A stretch of 64,000 bases of DNA from Lysobacterales bacterium (GCA_014238945.1 JABAAB010000026.1:1-64000); one strand, 5' to 3'; counted from the first letter of the stretch, positions 45,928 to 55,503 are shown. The notes: generated from the sequence alone by a model not told the origin. Translations and numbers: made by a program.

Positions 45928-47613
45928 TCAGACCGGGTGGCCGGGGTCCAGGGGAATGGCGACATCGCGGGGGCCCGTTCCCTGTTCAAGAAGCACCGTT
46001 CTCGCACCCTGTGAAAACTGGGCACCTGTTTCGCGAACCGTGGTCAATATGCCCATATTCAGTTCTCCTACCACCTTCAGGTAGGTGTCGAAATCATCGG
46101 TATTCACATAGATCCTGGCCCTGATGATCATGGCGTTGTCTGAAAACTCCAGGAAACGCACCCTGACGGAATCCGCAATAACAGCCTCATGCTGACGGGC
46201 CATGTGGCCTATGTTTTCAAGTATGGCGGTCATCTGCGTCTGGCTGGTATCAAACCTGAGCGGTAATTCGGGGTGATAGAGCATTTTTTTCCTGGCTGAA
46301 TAATTTTCAATTGCACCATGTGCAATCAACGAATTGGGTATGGAAACCAGTGTGTCGGCCAGGGTTCGCATACGGGTCGTGCGTATCCCTATTTCCTCGA
46401 TCGTGCCCAGGATACTGCCGTACTTGCACAGGTCACCTGTCTGCACCGGTTGCAGGGAATAGATTGATATGGCACCCAGTAAATCCTCTATTGGTTTTTG
46501 CAGGGCCAGCGCCAGGGCAACACCACCCACACCCAGGCCGGCCAGCAGTGCGGTAATTTCCACACCGGCGTTATTCAGCCAGACCAGTGATGCGATGATC
46601 AGTGTCAGCAGTTTTAAGGCGTTGGCCATTGGCCGGCCGAGGATGTGCGCGTCAAGACGTCCCAGATTGATAAATTTCGCTCTTCGCTTGGCACGTGCCA
46701 GGTCTATTACCGAAAAAATTATCCAGATGACTACCAGCGTGATGACGGTCTTGGACTGTGCAATCTTCTGGGCGGTTGCTCCCAGACCCAGTTCATCCAT
46801 CAACAGAGTCATCAGCACAAGCAAGGCAAGTATGACCATGGGCCGTGTAAACAACTTGCGAATAGATGGATAGATTGGAGATTTTGGATTGCTGAACGTT
46901 CTGCTCAAGAGCAAACCGATGAGCCAGAACACGGGGGCCAGCAATATGCTGATGCTTATGATGATCACCCACTTGAACAACTCTACGCCGAGGAATCCGA
47001 CATCCTGTGGTACATAAAGCCGCACATCTTCCACCCATTCCGGATAGCTGAATTGATCATATAACTCAGGTATGCGCGCAATGCTCGCATTGGAGATTTT
47101 CCAGATGAAATTCTCGTCCGGGCCCGGAACCCGTTGCATGAAAAACACTTCTTCACCCTGCTCGGTTTTAATGTGACCCAGTTCATCACGGTAGTCTGGC
47201 AATCCGTCCACCACCTGACCGGAATTTTTTTCACTGAGCAATTGCACCTCAATATCCATACCCCGCTTGATGACAAAATCCAGTTGCTCTGCGAGTTCTT
47301 CACCACTCAGTTTACTCACTGAGTAAGGCAGGTTACGAAGGTCCATAAACTCAACGGCCGACTCGTAGTCGAAGCTTTCCGTGGCCTTCAGGAAACCGAT
47401 GAAACTGCTGCGTGGTGTATCCCGGCCGAGGTTGTCCAGTGGCTGGATCTGCTTGGGCTCAGCGGCCACCTGCAATGGTGTTTCGGCAGTCTGTTCCTGC
47501 ATTGCCAAGGCGCCGGTTGCGTACACCAATAGACAGACACAGATGATCCATGGCAGTTTCCCTGTCATGGGAAACAGGCCGTGAAAAAACCGATATTTAT
47601 GCTGATACATCAT
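45928..47613 (-). CDS. MscS-family mechanosensitive channel
   Basis: MscS channels open under membrane tension to release solutes on osmotic downshock. The 561-residue protein has a signal peptide (around the ATG at 47568, MTGKLPWIICVCLLVYATGA), a periplasmic domain of about 190 residues and four or five membrane helices. The pore helix has the Gly/Ala pattern GLGVGGVALALALQKPIEDLLGAI. The beta domain follows with VQTGDLCKYGSILGTIEEIGIRTTRMRTL and IPNSLIAHGAIENYS. This is the long-N-terminus subtype. The first ATG at 47613 is also possible. It lies downstream, on the same strand, of the DUF2955-HlyD-NodT-channel-AI-2E set, with 131 bases between, and may be part of the same membrane-stress region. 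Confidence 0.9.
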   Translation of the reverse strand: MMYQHKYRFFHGLFPMTGKLPWIICVCLLVYATGALAMQEQTAETPLQVAAEPKQIQPLDNLGRDTPRSSFIGFLKATESFDYESAVEFMDLRNLPYSVSKLSGEELAEQLDFVIKRGMDIEVQLLSEKNSGQVVDGLPDYRDELGHIKTEQGEEVFFMQRVPGPDENFIWKISNASIARIPELYDQFSYPEWVEDVRLYVPQDVGFLGVELFKWVIIISISILLAPVFWLIGLLLSRTFSNPKSPIYPSIRKLFTRPMVILALLVLMTLLMDELGLGATAQKIAQSKTVITLVVIWIIFSVIDLARAKRRAKFINLGRLDAHILGRPMANALKLLTLIIASLVWLNNAGVEITALLAGLGVGGVALALALQKPIEDLLGAISIYSLQPVQTGDLCKYGSILGTIEEIGIRTTRMRTLADTLVSIPNSLIAHGAIENYSARKKMLYHPELPLRFDTSQTQMTAILENIGHMARQHEAVIADSVRVRFLEFSDNAMIIRARIYVNTDDFDTYLKVVGELNMGILTTVRETGAQFSQGARTVLLEQGTGPRDVAIPLDPGHPV

Positions 47614-47744
47614 TTGGTTTCAGAATGTTCCCGGGGTAGCTACAAAAGATTATAGCAACAGCAGCGTCTGCAACAGATACCCGTTGATCAAGTCATGGGG
47701 TAATCCATTTCCCGGCAACTGGCGGATGACAACCCAATCTGCAT

Positions 47745-48854
47745 TCATGAACCCCTGGTATCCACCGGTTTCAGAGCTGCGGTTTTCGGGGCGGGCCAGA
47801 ATGCGTCAAAGATGGCTACCGAGACGGTGCCATAGACTGCAATGATCAGGAACAGCCCCAGACGGCTATAAAAGGCGGTACCGGCATTGCTGCCACCCTG
47901 ACCATCCATGACCGCGGGGGCCAGCAGGATGATCATGGTCAGAAAAGCATAGGACCACATTCCACCTTTGGGATTCATACCGGGTCCCTGGAATACCTGA
48001 CGGCCAAAAAACAGACCCGCGAGCCCAATCAGCAGGCAGTACATCAGCAGGGATGGCCAGATACTCAGTACCTGCCAGGCAATGACCGCACCCAGCCCAC
48101 CCCAAAGGGTGGATTCGAGTTGTGTTTTACCCATTTCACGACGGATACTGGCATTTGCCTGCTGTCCCATGCTGGACACCTTGATCATGACTGCCACGTA
48201 GGATGTACTGCTGCTCATGAACATGAAAATAAAGGCCAATGGGAAAACCACCGTCATTGATCTCAAGGCACTTCGCCGGGCCATCGGCAGGGAGGGCGGT
48301 GGTGGCTGCGGTTTGGTCATACCACCTGCGCCAGGTGGTTTGAAGGGTAAGTCCGGCAGCAACGCATGGGCAATCCAGACAAACATCATGCCGGAAATTG
48401 CGCCGAGACCCAGACCGTTGGCCACCACCAGGAAGACATCGATGGAAACGGAGCCGACGGTGACAACCATGGTGAGACCCATGGTCATGAACATACCCAT
48501 GATGGGTGAGCCACCCGATGCCGAATAGTAAAATACACCGAACAATGCCGGTGCCAGCAACAACACGGCCGTCCAGTGGTAATGCTCCAAAAACGGCAGC
48601 AACAACATACTCCCGTAGACCGGAATCATCATTGCGAGTACGAACTTGAAACCGGTCTTCAGACCCGGAGCAGGCAGTGGCACAGCCAGCAGAAACATCG
48701 TAAATACGGCCGCGATGAAAGACATGGGCCAGTTGATCATTTGTGAAAAAGCCAGGGACAGGCTTGTTCCCAGGGCCAGGCGAAGGATCCGCCGGTTGGC
48801 GACGTCAGCCCCGCTTACCAACAATTTTGCATTGGTTTTCATGGTGATGCGCAC
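47745..48854 (-). CDS. DUF2955 membrane protein (efflux partner of HlyD)
   Basis: The 369-residue protein (365 from the ATG at 48842, 369 from the GTG at 48854) has about ten hydrophobic segments in two halves, with a cytoplasmic Pro-rich loop (MTKPQPPPPSLPMARRSAL) between them. The N-terminus RILRLALGTSLSLAFSQMINWP matches the DUF2955/FUSC-like group. Such proteins occur next to HlyD-type periplasmic adaptors (YibH-like) and are thought to form aromatic-acid or antimicrobial efflux pumps. The gene follows the HlyD gene by 21 bases, and the NodT gene is next upstream, so a tripartite pump is encoded. The transported substrate is unknown. Whether it acts as the pump itself is an inference. Confidence 0.8.
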   Translation of the reverse strand: MRITMKTNAKLLVSGADVANRRILRLALGTSLSLAFSQMINWPMSFIAAVFTMFLLAVPLPAPGLKTGFKFVLAMMIPVYGSMLLLPFLEHYHWTAVLLLAPALFGVFYYSASGGSPIMGMFMTMGLTMVVTVGSVSIDVFLVVANGLGLGAISGMMFVWIAHALLPDLPFKPPGAGGMTKPQPPPPSLPMARRSALRSMTVVFPLAFIFMFMSSSTSYVAVMIKVSSMGQQANASIRREMGKTQLESTLWGGLGAVIAWQVLSIWPSLLMYCLLIGLAGLFFGRQVFQGPGMNPKGGMWSYAFLTMIILLAPAVMDGQGGSNAGTAFYSRLGLFLIIAVYGTVSVAIFDAFWPAPKTAALKPVDTRGS

Positions 48855-48875
48855 GAATGTACCGCGATCATCAAC

Positions 48876-50036
48876 TTAATAGGCGTAAGAGAGAACACTG
48901 ACCAGCCACACTTGCAGCCTGGCAAGCGTGTTCAAAATACTGCTGTCACCAGTCAAGATCACCACAGTTGCCTGGGAACCCACACGCAGAACGGTTCTTC
49001 CCTGCACCATGGATATTTTGACATCAACCAGTACCGGGAATCGTTGCGCATCCCTCAACCAGTCACGGTTATTATCTATGGTGGGCAGGCTGCCCAGTGG
49101 GGCGGAATTCAATGCCACACCATAACCCATCTCTCGCACGGTGCCGGTGAAGACCTGGCCGGGAAGGGCATCAAATACGATCCGCACGGTATTTCCTGGC
49201 CGGATATGGCCCAGATTGTTCTCGGTGAAGTCAGCCTGCACCCAGATATTGTCCACCGCAATGAAGGTCATTTGCGGGGCTCCAGTATTGGCAAAGTTTC
49301 CGGGATTTACCCGGACATCGGTTACCAGGCCGTCTTCGGGTGCCCTGACACTGGTTCTTGCAAGGTTTAACTCCGCGCCTGAAAGGGCGGACTGAGCCTG
49401 AAGGATGCGTGCATTCTGTTCCCCGGTTTGGCCCAGGTCCTGTTTTGCCTTTTCAATATTGGCCCTGGCGGCATCCACCTGTCCCACAGACATTTCCAGC
49501 GTGGCCTCGGCCTGCTCAATACGACGTTCGGAGATCGCACCCGGGTCTTCCTCCTTGATACGTTTCAAACGCATGGCGTCTTTTTCGGATCGATCCAGGT
49601 TGGCCAGGGCAGAAACCAAAGCGGCCTGTGCGGCGGTGACATTGGCGCTGGAGGCACCCATGGACTGGCGGGCGGATTGCAGGTCGGCCCCGGCTTTTTG
49701 CACTGCCAGTTGATAACGTTCGGGGTCAATATGAAACAGTTCCTGTCCGGCCTTGACCCTTTGGTTATTGCCCACCGCAATCGATATTACCGTTCCGGAT
49801 ACCTCCGGTGCGATCGGTACCACCAGCGCATGGACCCGTGCCTGTGAAGTAAAGGGTGTGAAACGATCAGACACCAGGTACCAGGCCAACAGCAACAGGG
49901 CCATTGCCAGGGTGATCAATGTCCATTTCCGCACCGGGTCCGTGCTGTTGCGTACTGGCTCGCCCGGCGTTTCCTGCGCTGTCACCTGTTGCACTTCCAC
50001 GGTGGATTCATTCTCATTCTGGTTGTTGGATGTCAT
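48876..50036 (-). CDS. HlyD family membrane-fusion (periplasmic adaptor) protein
   Basis: This adaptor links an inner-membrane pump to an outer-membrane channel. The 386-residue protein has a short cytoplasmic N-terminus and one membrane helix (WTLITLAMALLLLAWYLV, about 39-56). The biotinyl-lipoyl-like half VVPIAPEVSGTVISIAVGNNQRVKAGQELFHID is split as usual by a long coiled-coil hairpin (about 115-215, with repeated Ala/Gln/Glu heptads). The second lipoyl half RTSVRAPEDGLVTDVRVNPGNF and a beta-barrel with NTVRIVFDALPG complete it. It resembles EmrA/YibH adaptors. It lies between the NodT gene (13 bases before) and the DUF2955 gene (21 bases after), so all three are one operon. Confidence 0.93.
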   Translation of the reverse strand: MTSNNQNENESTVEVQQVTAQETPGEPVRNSTDPVRKWTLITLAMALLLLAWYLVSDRFTPFTSQARVHALVVPIAPEVSGTVISIAVGNNQRVKAGQELFHIDPERYQLAVQKAGADLQSARQSMGASSANVTAAQAALVSALANLDRSEKDAMRLKRIKEEDPGAISERRIEQAEATLEMSVGQVDAARANIEKAKQDLGQTGEQNARILQAQSALSGAELNLARTSVRAPEDGLVTDVRVNPGNFANTGAPQMTFIAVDNIWVQADFTENNLGHIRPGNTVRIVFDALPGQVFTGTVREMGYGVALNSAPLGSLPTIDNNRDWLRDAQRFPVLVDVKISMVQGRTVLRVGSQATVVILTGDSSILNTLARLQVWLVSVLSYAY

Positions 50037-50049
50037 GGGGTTTTCCTGT

Positions 50050-51546
50050 TTACTCTTCCGGGTCGTTCAACAATTCGTCCCAGTCCGTTCTTTGTTGCAT
50101 CTGTGTTCGGCTTTCATCACTGATCAGGGGTGTGCCGGTTTCCCAGCCCCCGCCCAGTGACTTGTACAAACTCACCAGACTGGCCACGGATGTGCCGCGT
50201 TGGGTGACCAGCCGTTGTTGCTGGGCAAACAAGGCCTGCTGGGAATCGAGGACCCGCTGGTAGTCGGAAAGTCCTTCACGATAACGCAGCAGGGACAGTT
50301 CATTGGAGCGCTGTGCAGATGCTACGGTTTCAACCATGATCTGTTTTTGTGCCTGTGAACCGTTATAGGCAGCCATGGCGTTCTCCGCCTCCCGGGCCGA
50401 CTGTATGACGGTCTCACGGTAATTGACCAGGGCCTGTTGTAAGCGGGCATCCTGTACCCGGATGTTGTTCTTGATACGTCCGTAATTCAGGAATGGCCAG
50501 ACGAAGGAAGGTCCGGCTGAAAAGGTCAGCGCATCGGTACTGAACAGGTCACCAAAATCACTGCTGCCCGGACCGCCTGCCACCAGGCCGATGCTGCCTG
50601 TGAGGCTGAAACTCGGATACAGGTCAGCTTCGGCCAGACCAACCAGGGCGTTTTGTGCCAGTGCATTCAACTCTGCCTGGCGCACATCGGGTCGGCGGCG
50701 GAGCAGGTCTGCCGGCAGTCCGACTTCTATCGCGTGGGGAAGTACGGGGATATCCACGCCGGCAGACAATAATTCATCCACTGAACCGGGGGGCTTACCG
50801 AGCAGGGTGGAAAGACTGTTGCGGGCTTGTTTCAGTGACACCTCGAAACCCGGAATGGATGCCTGTGTGCTGAGCAGCAGGGTCTGGGCCTGCTGCATAT
50901 CCAGTTCTGAATCTGCCCCGTTGCGATACAACACACTGGCAATGTCATAGCTGCGTTGTTGTAACACCTCGTTTTCGTGTGCGATTCGCAATTGTTCCCG
51001 GTAGATACCAACCAGGGTATAGGCGTTGACCACCTGAGCCGTTACAAGGATCATGACCTGGTCCCTGGCCGCAATCGAGGCAAGATAGGCGGCGTCGGCG
51101 GACTCTATGCCCCGTTTGAAACGACCCCAGAAATCAATTTCCCAGGACACGCTGGCACCGATACCAAATTGCCAATCGTTGCCGCCACCGAAGTTATCGG
51201 CGGAAGAGACAAAGCTGGCGTCACCGGCGACCAGTTGAGACTGGGGATAGCTGCTGCCCTGCGCAATACCCAGTTGGGCACGGGCCTCGATGACCCGCAA
51301 GCCGGCAATTTCCAGAGAATTGTTCTGTTGCCAGGCCATTTCAACCAACTGGTTGAGCACGGGATCATTGAACAACTGCCACCACCTGGGTTGGCTGACA
51401 GGTGAAGTGCTCAGGCCGTTGATACCCGTTTCGGTCCAACCCGGCGGCAACTCCACTTCGGGTCGGGTGAATTCCGGGCCAACGGTATTGCAGGCTGACA
51501 GTTGTAGCAGGATTACCAGGCAGATTACTTTCCGCAATGAACGCAT
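50050..51546 (-). CDS. NodT-family outer-membrane efflux lipoprotein
   Basis: The product is an OprM/CusC-type outer-membrane factor that forms the exit duct of tripartite pumps. The 498-residue protein has a lipoprotein signal ending QLSAC (Cys19), then GPEFTRPEVELPPGW, the usual start of the family, and GASVSWEIDFWGRFKRGIESADA. Two OEP repeats give the alpha-helical barrel, with GLPADLLRRRPDVRQAE in the second, a conserved NodT motif. The C-terminal LSLLRYREGLSDYQRVLDSQQ is also typical. The downstream HlyD gene begins 13 bases after. The ATG at 51546 starts the signal peptide. Confidence 0.94.
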   Translation of the reverse strand: MRSLRKVICLVILLQLSACNTVGPEFTRPEVELPPGWTETGINGLSTSPVSQPRWWQLFNDPVLNQLVEMAWQQNNSLEIAGLRVIEARAQLGIAQGSSYPQSQLVAGDASFVSSADNFGGGNDWQFGIGASVSWEIDFWGRFKRGIESADAAYLASIAARDQVMILVTAQVVNAYTLVGIYREQLRIAHENEVLQQRSYDIASVLYRNGADSELDMQQAQTLLLSTQASIPGFEVSLKQARNSLSTLLGKPPGSVDELLSAGVDIPVLPHAIEVGLPADLLRRRPDVRQAELNALAQNALVGLAEADLYPSFSLTGSIGLVAGGPGSSDFGDLFSTDALTFSAGPSFVWPFLNYGRIKNNIRVQDARLQQALVNYRETVIQSAREAENAMAAYNGSQAQKQIMVETVASAQRSNELSLLRYREGLSDYQRVLDSQQALFAQQQRLVTQRGTSVASLVSLYKSLGGGWETGTPLISDESRTQMQQRTDWDELLNDPEE

Positions 51547-51558
51547 GCTGATGATTGC

Positions 51559-52026
51559 CTAGTTTGCCCGGTTTTTTTGGTTACCGGGCAGTATGCCTCC
51601 GGGGTTGTGGCGCGCAAACAACCGGGTCATGACCGAAAGCATGGTGCCGGCGGACAAACCGAACATCAGCACCCCTGCACTGGCTTCAAGCGCCCCCAGC
51701 AAGCGCCATTTCTCACTCATGACGATGTCTCCATAACCCAGTGACGCGAAGTTGACTGCCGAGTGATAAAAAGCGGTCAGAAAACTGTCAAACTCTGCCA
51801 ATTCGACAAACAGCATTGCCCAGATGGCAATCTGAACAAGGTGACCGACAAACAACACCAGCAGAACGGAGATGATCACCAGCACATCAAAACCAAATCC
51901 CTCGGTTTTCCAGTTTTCACTGGCCATAATCCTGAGCAGGAGACGGATCATTATTACCACCGCAACAACCTGCACACTCATGGTGATGACCACCGTGATA
52001 CAACCCACCATCAACGACAAAAACAT
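51559..52026 (-). CDS. Two-TM potassium-channel-like protein
   Basis: The 155-residue protein has an initial helix (LMVGCITVVITMSVQVVAVVIMI), a second hydrophobic segment (VLVIISVLLVLFVGHLVQIAIWA), a re-entrant pore with the filter SLGYGD (FASLGYGDIVM), and a last helix (LLGALEASAGVLMFGLSAG). It fits the Ion_trans_2 group. The filter differs from the potassium-channel TVGYGD by Leu at the second place, so ion selectivity is uncertain. No RCK or ligand-binding domain is fused. It is 12 bases before the NodT gene and is transcribed with the pump genes. It may help balance charge or ions. Confidence 0.8.
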   Translation of the reverse strand: MFLSLMVGCITVVITMSVQVVAVVIMIRLLLRIMASENWKTEGFGFDVLVIISVLLVLFVGHLVQIAIWAMLFVELAEFDSFLTAFYHSAVNFASLGYGDIVMSEKWRLLGALEASAGVLMFGLSAGTMLSVMTRLFARHNPGGILPGNQKNRAN

Positions 52027-52079
52027 GGTCTTATCCTCGTTAGTTCAGCAGTATGGAGCATACGGGACCCGGAGAATCC

Positions 52080-53210
52080 TCAGCCGTCCCCGGAATCGTG
52101 GGCAGTTGCACCTGCAATGGCTTTCTCACCCATGGATTCAGCTAGCGGATCAGCCTTCTCCAACCAGGCCTGGAACAGCTTGTAGCCCAGGGCCAGTACG
52201 ACCGCACCGACAAACAGACCAACAATACCCGACATGATCATGCCACCGATGGCGCCCAGCAGTATGACCAGCATGGGTGCATCCACGCCACGACCCAGCA
52301 GTATGGGCTTGAGCACGGCGTCACTGAAACTGACCACGATGCTCCAGATCATGAAGACCACCGCCACACCGGTACTCTGCTCTGAAAATACATAAAAGAT
52401 CACCGGCAGCAACACCAGCAGGGGTGGAAGCTGGGCAATGGCCAAAACCAGGATAACGATGGCCAGTAAACCGGCCGCCGGAACATCGGCCAGTGCCATA
52501 CCGATGCCCGCCAGCAATGCCTGTATCACGGCGATTCCCAGTACACCCATTGCGACGCTGCGAACCGTCGCTGTGGTCAGGCTGACCATGTGGTCACCGT
52601 TGTCACCGGCGAGACGGTTGGCCAGTCGCCGGGTGGTGGCATTGGAGCTGTCTGCGTTGACCAGGAATACCGCAGCGATGATCAGGGAAACGACAAATTG
52701 CAACACACCGGTGCCAACATTTGCTGCAATACCCAGTACCTTCTTACCGAGAGAGGCCAGCAGTTCACGGTTTTTCTCTGCCACCTCAACAATGTTTTCA
52801 GAAGATTGCAGCCACAGGGAATAGACCTTTTCCCCTACCAGCGGCCACTCCTGGACCTTCTCGGAAGGTGGGGGGATCGTGATATCTCCTGAGCTAAGCC
52901 CGTGCCCCAGTGTCGTTGCGCTATTCACCATGGAAGTCGAGAGGGAAACCACCGGGACCAGGATGACCGCAATACCCACAATCGCGACCATGGTAACCGT
53001 CAATTTTTTACGCCCGCCCAATTTTTCCGAAAGCTTCATCACGGGTCTATAGATCGAAACCGCAATGATTGCACCCCACATGATCAGGGAAATAAAGGGT
53101 GTGAGTATATTAAAACACGACATGACGATGACAAAGATCACACCGAGTCGAATGGCGATCTCGATCGCCTGGGTGTTAATTGTTCGCTGGGATTGTGCGG
53201 GAAGATTCAT
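52080..53210 (-). CDS. AI-2E / PerM family transporter
   Basis: The PerM/TqsA family are eight-helix membrane proteins. Members include AI-2 exporters, but many move ions such as Na+/H+ or are uncharacterised. The 376-residue protein has the helices in the usual order. Motifs are the N-terminal FNILTPFISLIMWGAIIAV, a middle loop with LGHGLSSGDITIPPP, and the C-terminal block LGRGVDAPMLVILLGAIGG to GIVGLFVGAVVLALG, which is the family signature. The gene starts the minus-strand series; the channel gene follows after 53 bases. Substrate is not defined by the sequence. Confidence 0.88.
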   Translation of the reverse strand: MNLPAQSQRTINTQAIEIAIRLGVIFVIVMSCFNILTPFISLIMWGAIIAVSIYRPVMKLSEKLGGRKKLTVTMVAIVGIAVILVPVVSLSTSMVNSATTLGHGLSSGDITIPPPSEKVQEWPLVGEKVYSLWLQSSENIVEVAEKNRELLASLGKKVLGIAANVGTGVLQFVVSLIIAAVFLVNADSSNATTRRLANRLAGDNGDHMVSLTTATVRSVAMGVLGIAVIQALLAGIGMALADVPAAGLLAIVILVLAIAQLPPLLVLLPVIFYVFSEQSTGVAVVFMIWSIVVSFSDAVLKPILLGRGVDAPMLVILLGAIGGMIMSGIVGLFVGAVVLALGYKLFQAWLEKADPLAESMGEKAIAGATAHDSGDG

Positions 53211-53305
53211 TTGCTGCCTGCTCCTTTGGGGGATAGGGAAGCATACACTGGACAGACTTTGGTGGTCGAGAGGGAATCTCCCGCAGCGTAGCCCGTTACA
53301 CTAAT

Positions 53306-53339
53306 TATCAACGCCGGAGATCGACTCCGGCGATTGATA
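53306..53339 (-). terminator. Hairpin terminator after the cytochrome c gene
   Basis: CGCCGGAG and CTCCGGCG pair over a five-base loop, extended by TATCAA/TTGATA with one bulged A. On the minus strand it begins 12 bases after the cytochrome stop. The T-run is weak. It also separates the cytochrome from the AI-2E operon. Confidence 0.65.
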
Positions 53340-53350
53340 AACAGTAAATT

Positions 53351-53650
53351 TTACTGCGAGGCGTAATAGGCGGCGAGGTTGGCAATGTCCTCATCGGTCA
53401 GTGCAGCCACCATCGGCGCCATGGTGGGGTCCGTTCGGGTACCATCACGGAATGCCCGGATCTGTTTGGCCAGGTAAAGCTCTTTCTGTCCGGCAAGATT
53501 GGGCCACATAGGGTTTATGCTTTCACCCGTGGGGCCATGGCATGCAGCGCACAGCGCTGATTTGGCCTTGCCCGCCGCTGCGTCTGCCGCCATGGCAGGG
53601 GTGATGGCAAACAACAGGGTGGCAATAAAGGCATATTTTAGTAATTTCAT
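53351..53650 (-). CDS. Small periplasmic c-type cytochrome (c5/c554-like)
   Basis: The 99-residue precursor has a signal peptide (MKLLKYAFIATLLFAITPAMA) and a mature part of about 78 residues with one haem site CAACH and a distal Met in DPTMAPMVAALTDEDIANLAAYYAS, the class I signature. It would carry electrons to a terminal oxidase or peroxidase. GGAGA is about eleven bases before the ATG at 53650; an ATG five codons earlier lacks signal properties. It stands alone with its own terminator. Confidence 0.92.
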   Translation of the reverse strand: MKLLKYAFIATLLFAITPAMAADAAAGKAKSALCAACHGPTGESINPMWPNLAGQKELYLAKQIRAFRDGTRTDPTMAPMVAALTDEDIANLAAYYASQ

Positions 53651-53812
53651 GTCGAAAGTCTCCATCTGATCTTTATCAATGTTCTGGTTAAATTTATGGC
53701 AGGGATTCTACCGGAAATCTGCGCTCTAGTATGCAAATCATGTTAAATCATACGGCGCCGGGTGATAATGTGGCTGTTGCTTCCAGACACCCATGCAAAA
53801 ACGGAAAATTGA

Positions 53813-55054
53813 ATGCGAAACCTGCTGACTTCGTTGTTGATCATATTTCTTTGCGCTTGTGGTGCTGATGAGACCAACGTGGGGTCCGCAAAGACCGGCA
53901 AACCGGTTGAAGACTGGCATCTGTCCATCCAATTACCGGACACCGTGCTGCCGGTACAGTTGCACATGAAGGCGGATGGAAGTGAGGCATGGTTTGTCAA
54001 TGGCGCGGAAAAGGTCATGGTCCCGGAAGTGAGCAAAGACGGAGACCTGTGGCGATTGCATTTTTCAACGTTCAACAACACCGTCATGCTGAAGCAGCAA
54101 GACAGGCGTCTGCTGGGGACCCTGACGGTGGTCAGGCGGGGTTATGAGCAAGTAATGGAAGTCAGCGGTGAACCGTATTCCGGTTTCCGCTTTCATCAGG
54201 ATCCTGTTGCGGAGCGTGATTTCACCGGGCGCTGGGAAGTGTTGTTTACCGATGACGATGGCAAGGAATCCATTGCCATAGGGGAGTTTGATCAGCAGGG
54301 AGGGCAGGTTACAGGTACCTTTCTGACCCCGCTGGGTGATTATCGCTACCTGCAGGGAGATGTGGAAGGCGACACCATGTATTTATCAACATTTGATGGT
54401 GCCCATGCGTTTGTCTTCAGTGCGCGTATGCTGGCAGATGGCACACTTGAAGGTGATTTCTGGTCGGGCACCCGGTGGCATGAACGTTGGGTTGCGAGCA
54501 AAAATTTTGACGCCAAACTACCCGATGCATATTCATTAACCTATCTGAAAGAGGGTTATGAAAAGTTGGAATTCAGTTTCCCGGATCTGGACGGCAAACC
54601 GGTTTCATTGCTGGATGAAAGCTACAGTGAAAAAGTCGTGCTGGTCACCCTGTCGGGTACCTGGTGTCCAAATTGTGCTGACGAGATGGAATTTCTGTCC
54701 AACTATTTCCGCGAAAACAGGCAGCGGGGACTTGAGGTTGTCACCCTGTTATATGAACGGGTGGATACTTTTGAGGCGGCAGTGCAATTGGGTCGGGCTT
54801 TGCGAGCCAAGCACGGCATTGAGTATGAGCTGTTGATTGCCGGTACCTCCGAAAAAGACGTGGCTTCGGAGTCACTGCCCATGTTGAACCGGGTGATTGC
54901 TTATCCGACGATCATTTTCATTGATCGCAATGCCACCGTGCGCAGGATACACACGGGGTTTTCCGGTCCCGGAACAGGTCGGTATTACTCGGATTTCATG
55001 GCAGAATTTACCCGGTTTATGGATGAACTGCTGGGTGAAGAGCCAGCTCATTAA
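53813..55054 (+). CDS. TlpA/redoxin-type thioredoxin-fold lipoprotein
   Basis: The 413-residue product starts with a lipoprotein signal ending FLCAC (Cys16). A roughly 220-residue beta-rich domain follows (residues 30-250, no known family), and then a C-terminal thioredoxin fold from about 255. The fold starts EFSFPDLDGKPVSLLDE, and the redox motif CPNC is in SGTWCPNCADEMEFL. Later VIAYPTIIFIDRN holds the cis-Pro. Such lipoproteins reduce or isomerise disulfides in the periplasm, for example in cytochrome c maturation, which could relate to the cytochrome c gene 162 bases away on the other strand. The extra beta domain may bind the target. Confidence 0.85.
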   Translation: MRNLLTSLLIIFLCACGADETNVGSAKTGKPVEDWHLSIQLPDTVLPVQLHMKADGSEAWFVNGAEKVMVPEVSKDGDLWRLHFSTFNNTVMLKQQDRRLLGTLTVVRRGYEQVMEVSGEPYSGFRFHQDPVAERDFTGRWEVLFTDDDGKESIAIGEFDQQGGQVTGTFLTPLGDYRYLQGDVEGDTMYLSTFDGAHAFVFSARMLADGTLEGDFWSGTRWHERWVASKNFDAKLPDAYSLTYLKEGYEKLEFSFPDLDGKPVSLLDESYSEKVVLVTLSGTWCPNCADEMEFLSNYFRENRQRGLEVVTLLYERVDTFEAAVQLGRALRAKHGIEYELLIAGTSEKDVASESLPMLNRVIAYPTIIFIDRNATVRRIHTGFSGPGTGRYYSDFMAEFTRFMDELLGEEPAH

Positions 55055-55117
55055 GGGCCCGTTTCATACAAGGTTCCACTAGACCGGTTGTCATGCGTTA
55101 AGCGGCATTTGATATGG

Positions 55118-55393
55118 CTACTTTTCGGGTTCTGATCCCTGTCCTTGTTTGATTTCAGCAACTGATGCTTCCGTGCTACTGATTTGTTCAACCGTCAAAG
55201 CACCCACCTGCACAATGTGTTCAACTTTTTCCAGGCTGATCTCAGAATCGGTATCGAGCATTTCATCAGCCAATAATGGGCCTGCCGATTGCGGAGACAG
55301 GAAGCCGCTGGACAGTTCCGTAATGGTATTGGAGTCGGGCGATGGGGCGCTGATCAGAAATAGCGCGGTCGCGAGCAGAATGGTTGATTTCAT
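55118..55393 (-). CDS. Small exported protein of unknown function
   Basis: The 91-residue protein has a signal peptide (MKSTILLATALFLISAPS), then a Ser/Glu/Ala-rich region that is mostly polar: LSSGFLSPQSAGPLLADEM and VEHIVQVGALTVEQISS. It may form one amphipathic helix. I do not recognise the family. The start at 55393 is preferred for the signal peptide, with a weak AGGGAT upstream; eight codons upstream are open. It is convergent with the thioredoxin-fold gene and isolated from rpiA by a terminator. Confidence 0.5.
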   Translation of the reverse strand: MKSTILLATALFLISAPSPDSNTITELSSGFLSPQSAGPLLADEMLDTDSEISLEKVEHIVQVGALTVEQISSTEASVAEIKQGQGSEPEK

Positions 55394-55464
55394 GTCATGA
55401 CATCCCTGTTTGACCAACTTGAATAACCAGTTACTTTTCAGTAGCTTATTGCTAAAAAGTCCTG

Positions 55465-55503
55465 CCGGTAGAAATCGGAATTCCTTTCTGATTTCTTTAC
55501 CGG
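55465..55503 (-). terminator. Hairpin terminator downstream of rpiA
   Basis: On the minus strand CCGGTA-AA-GAAATC pairs with GATTTC-TACCGG around a 13-base loop, and five T follow after six bases. It lies about 110 bases beyond the rpiA stop and could end the rpiA operon transcript. Confidence 0.5.
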
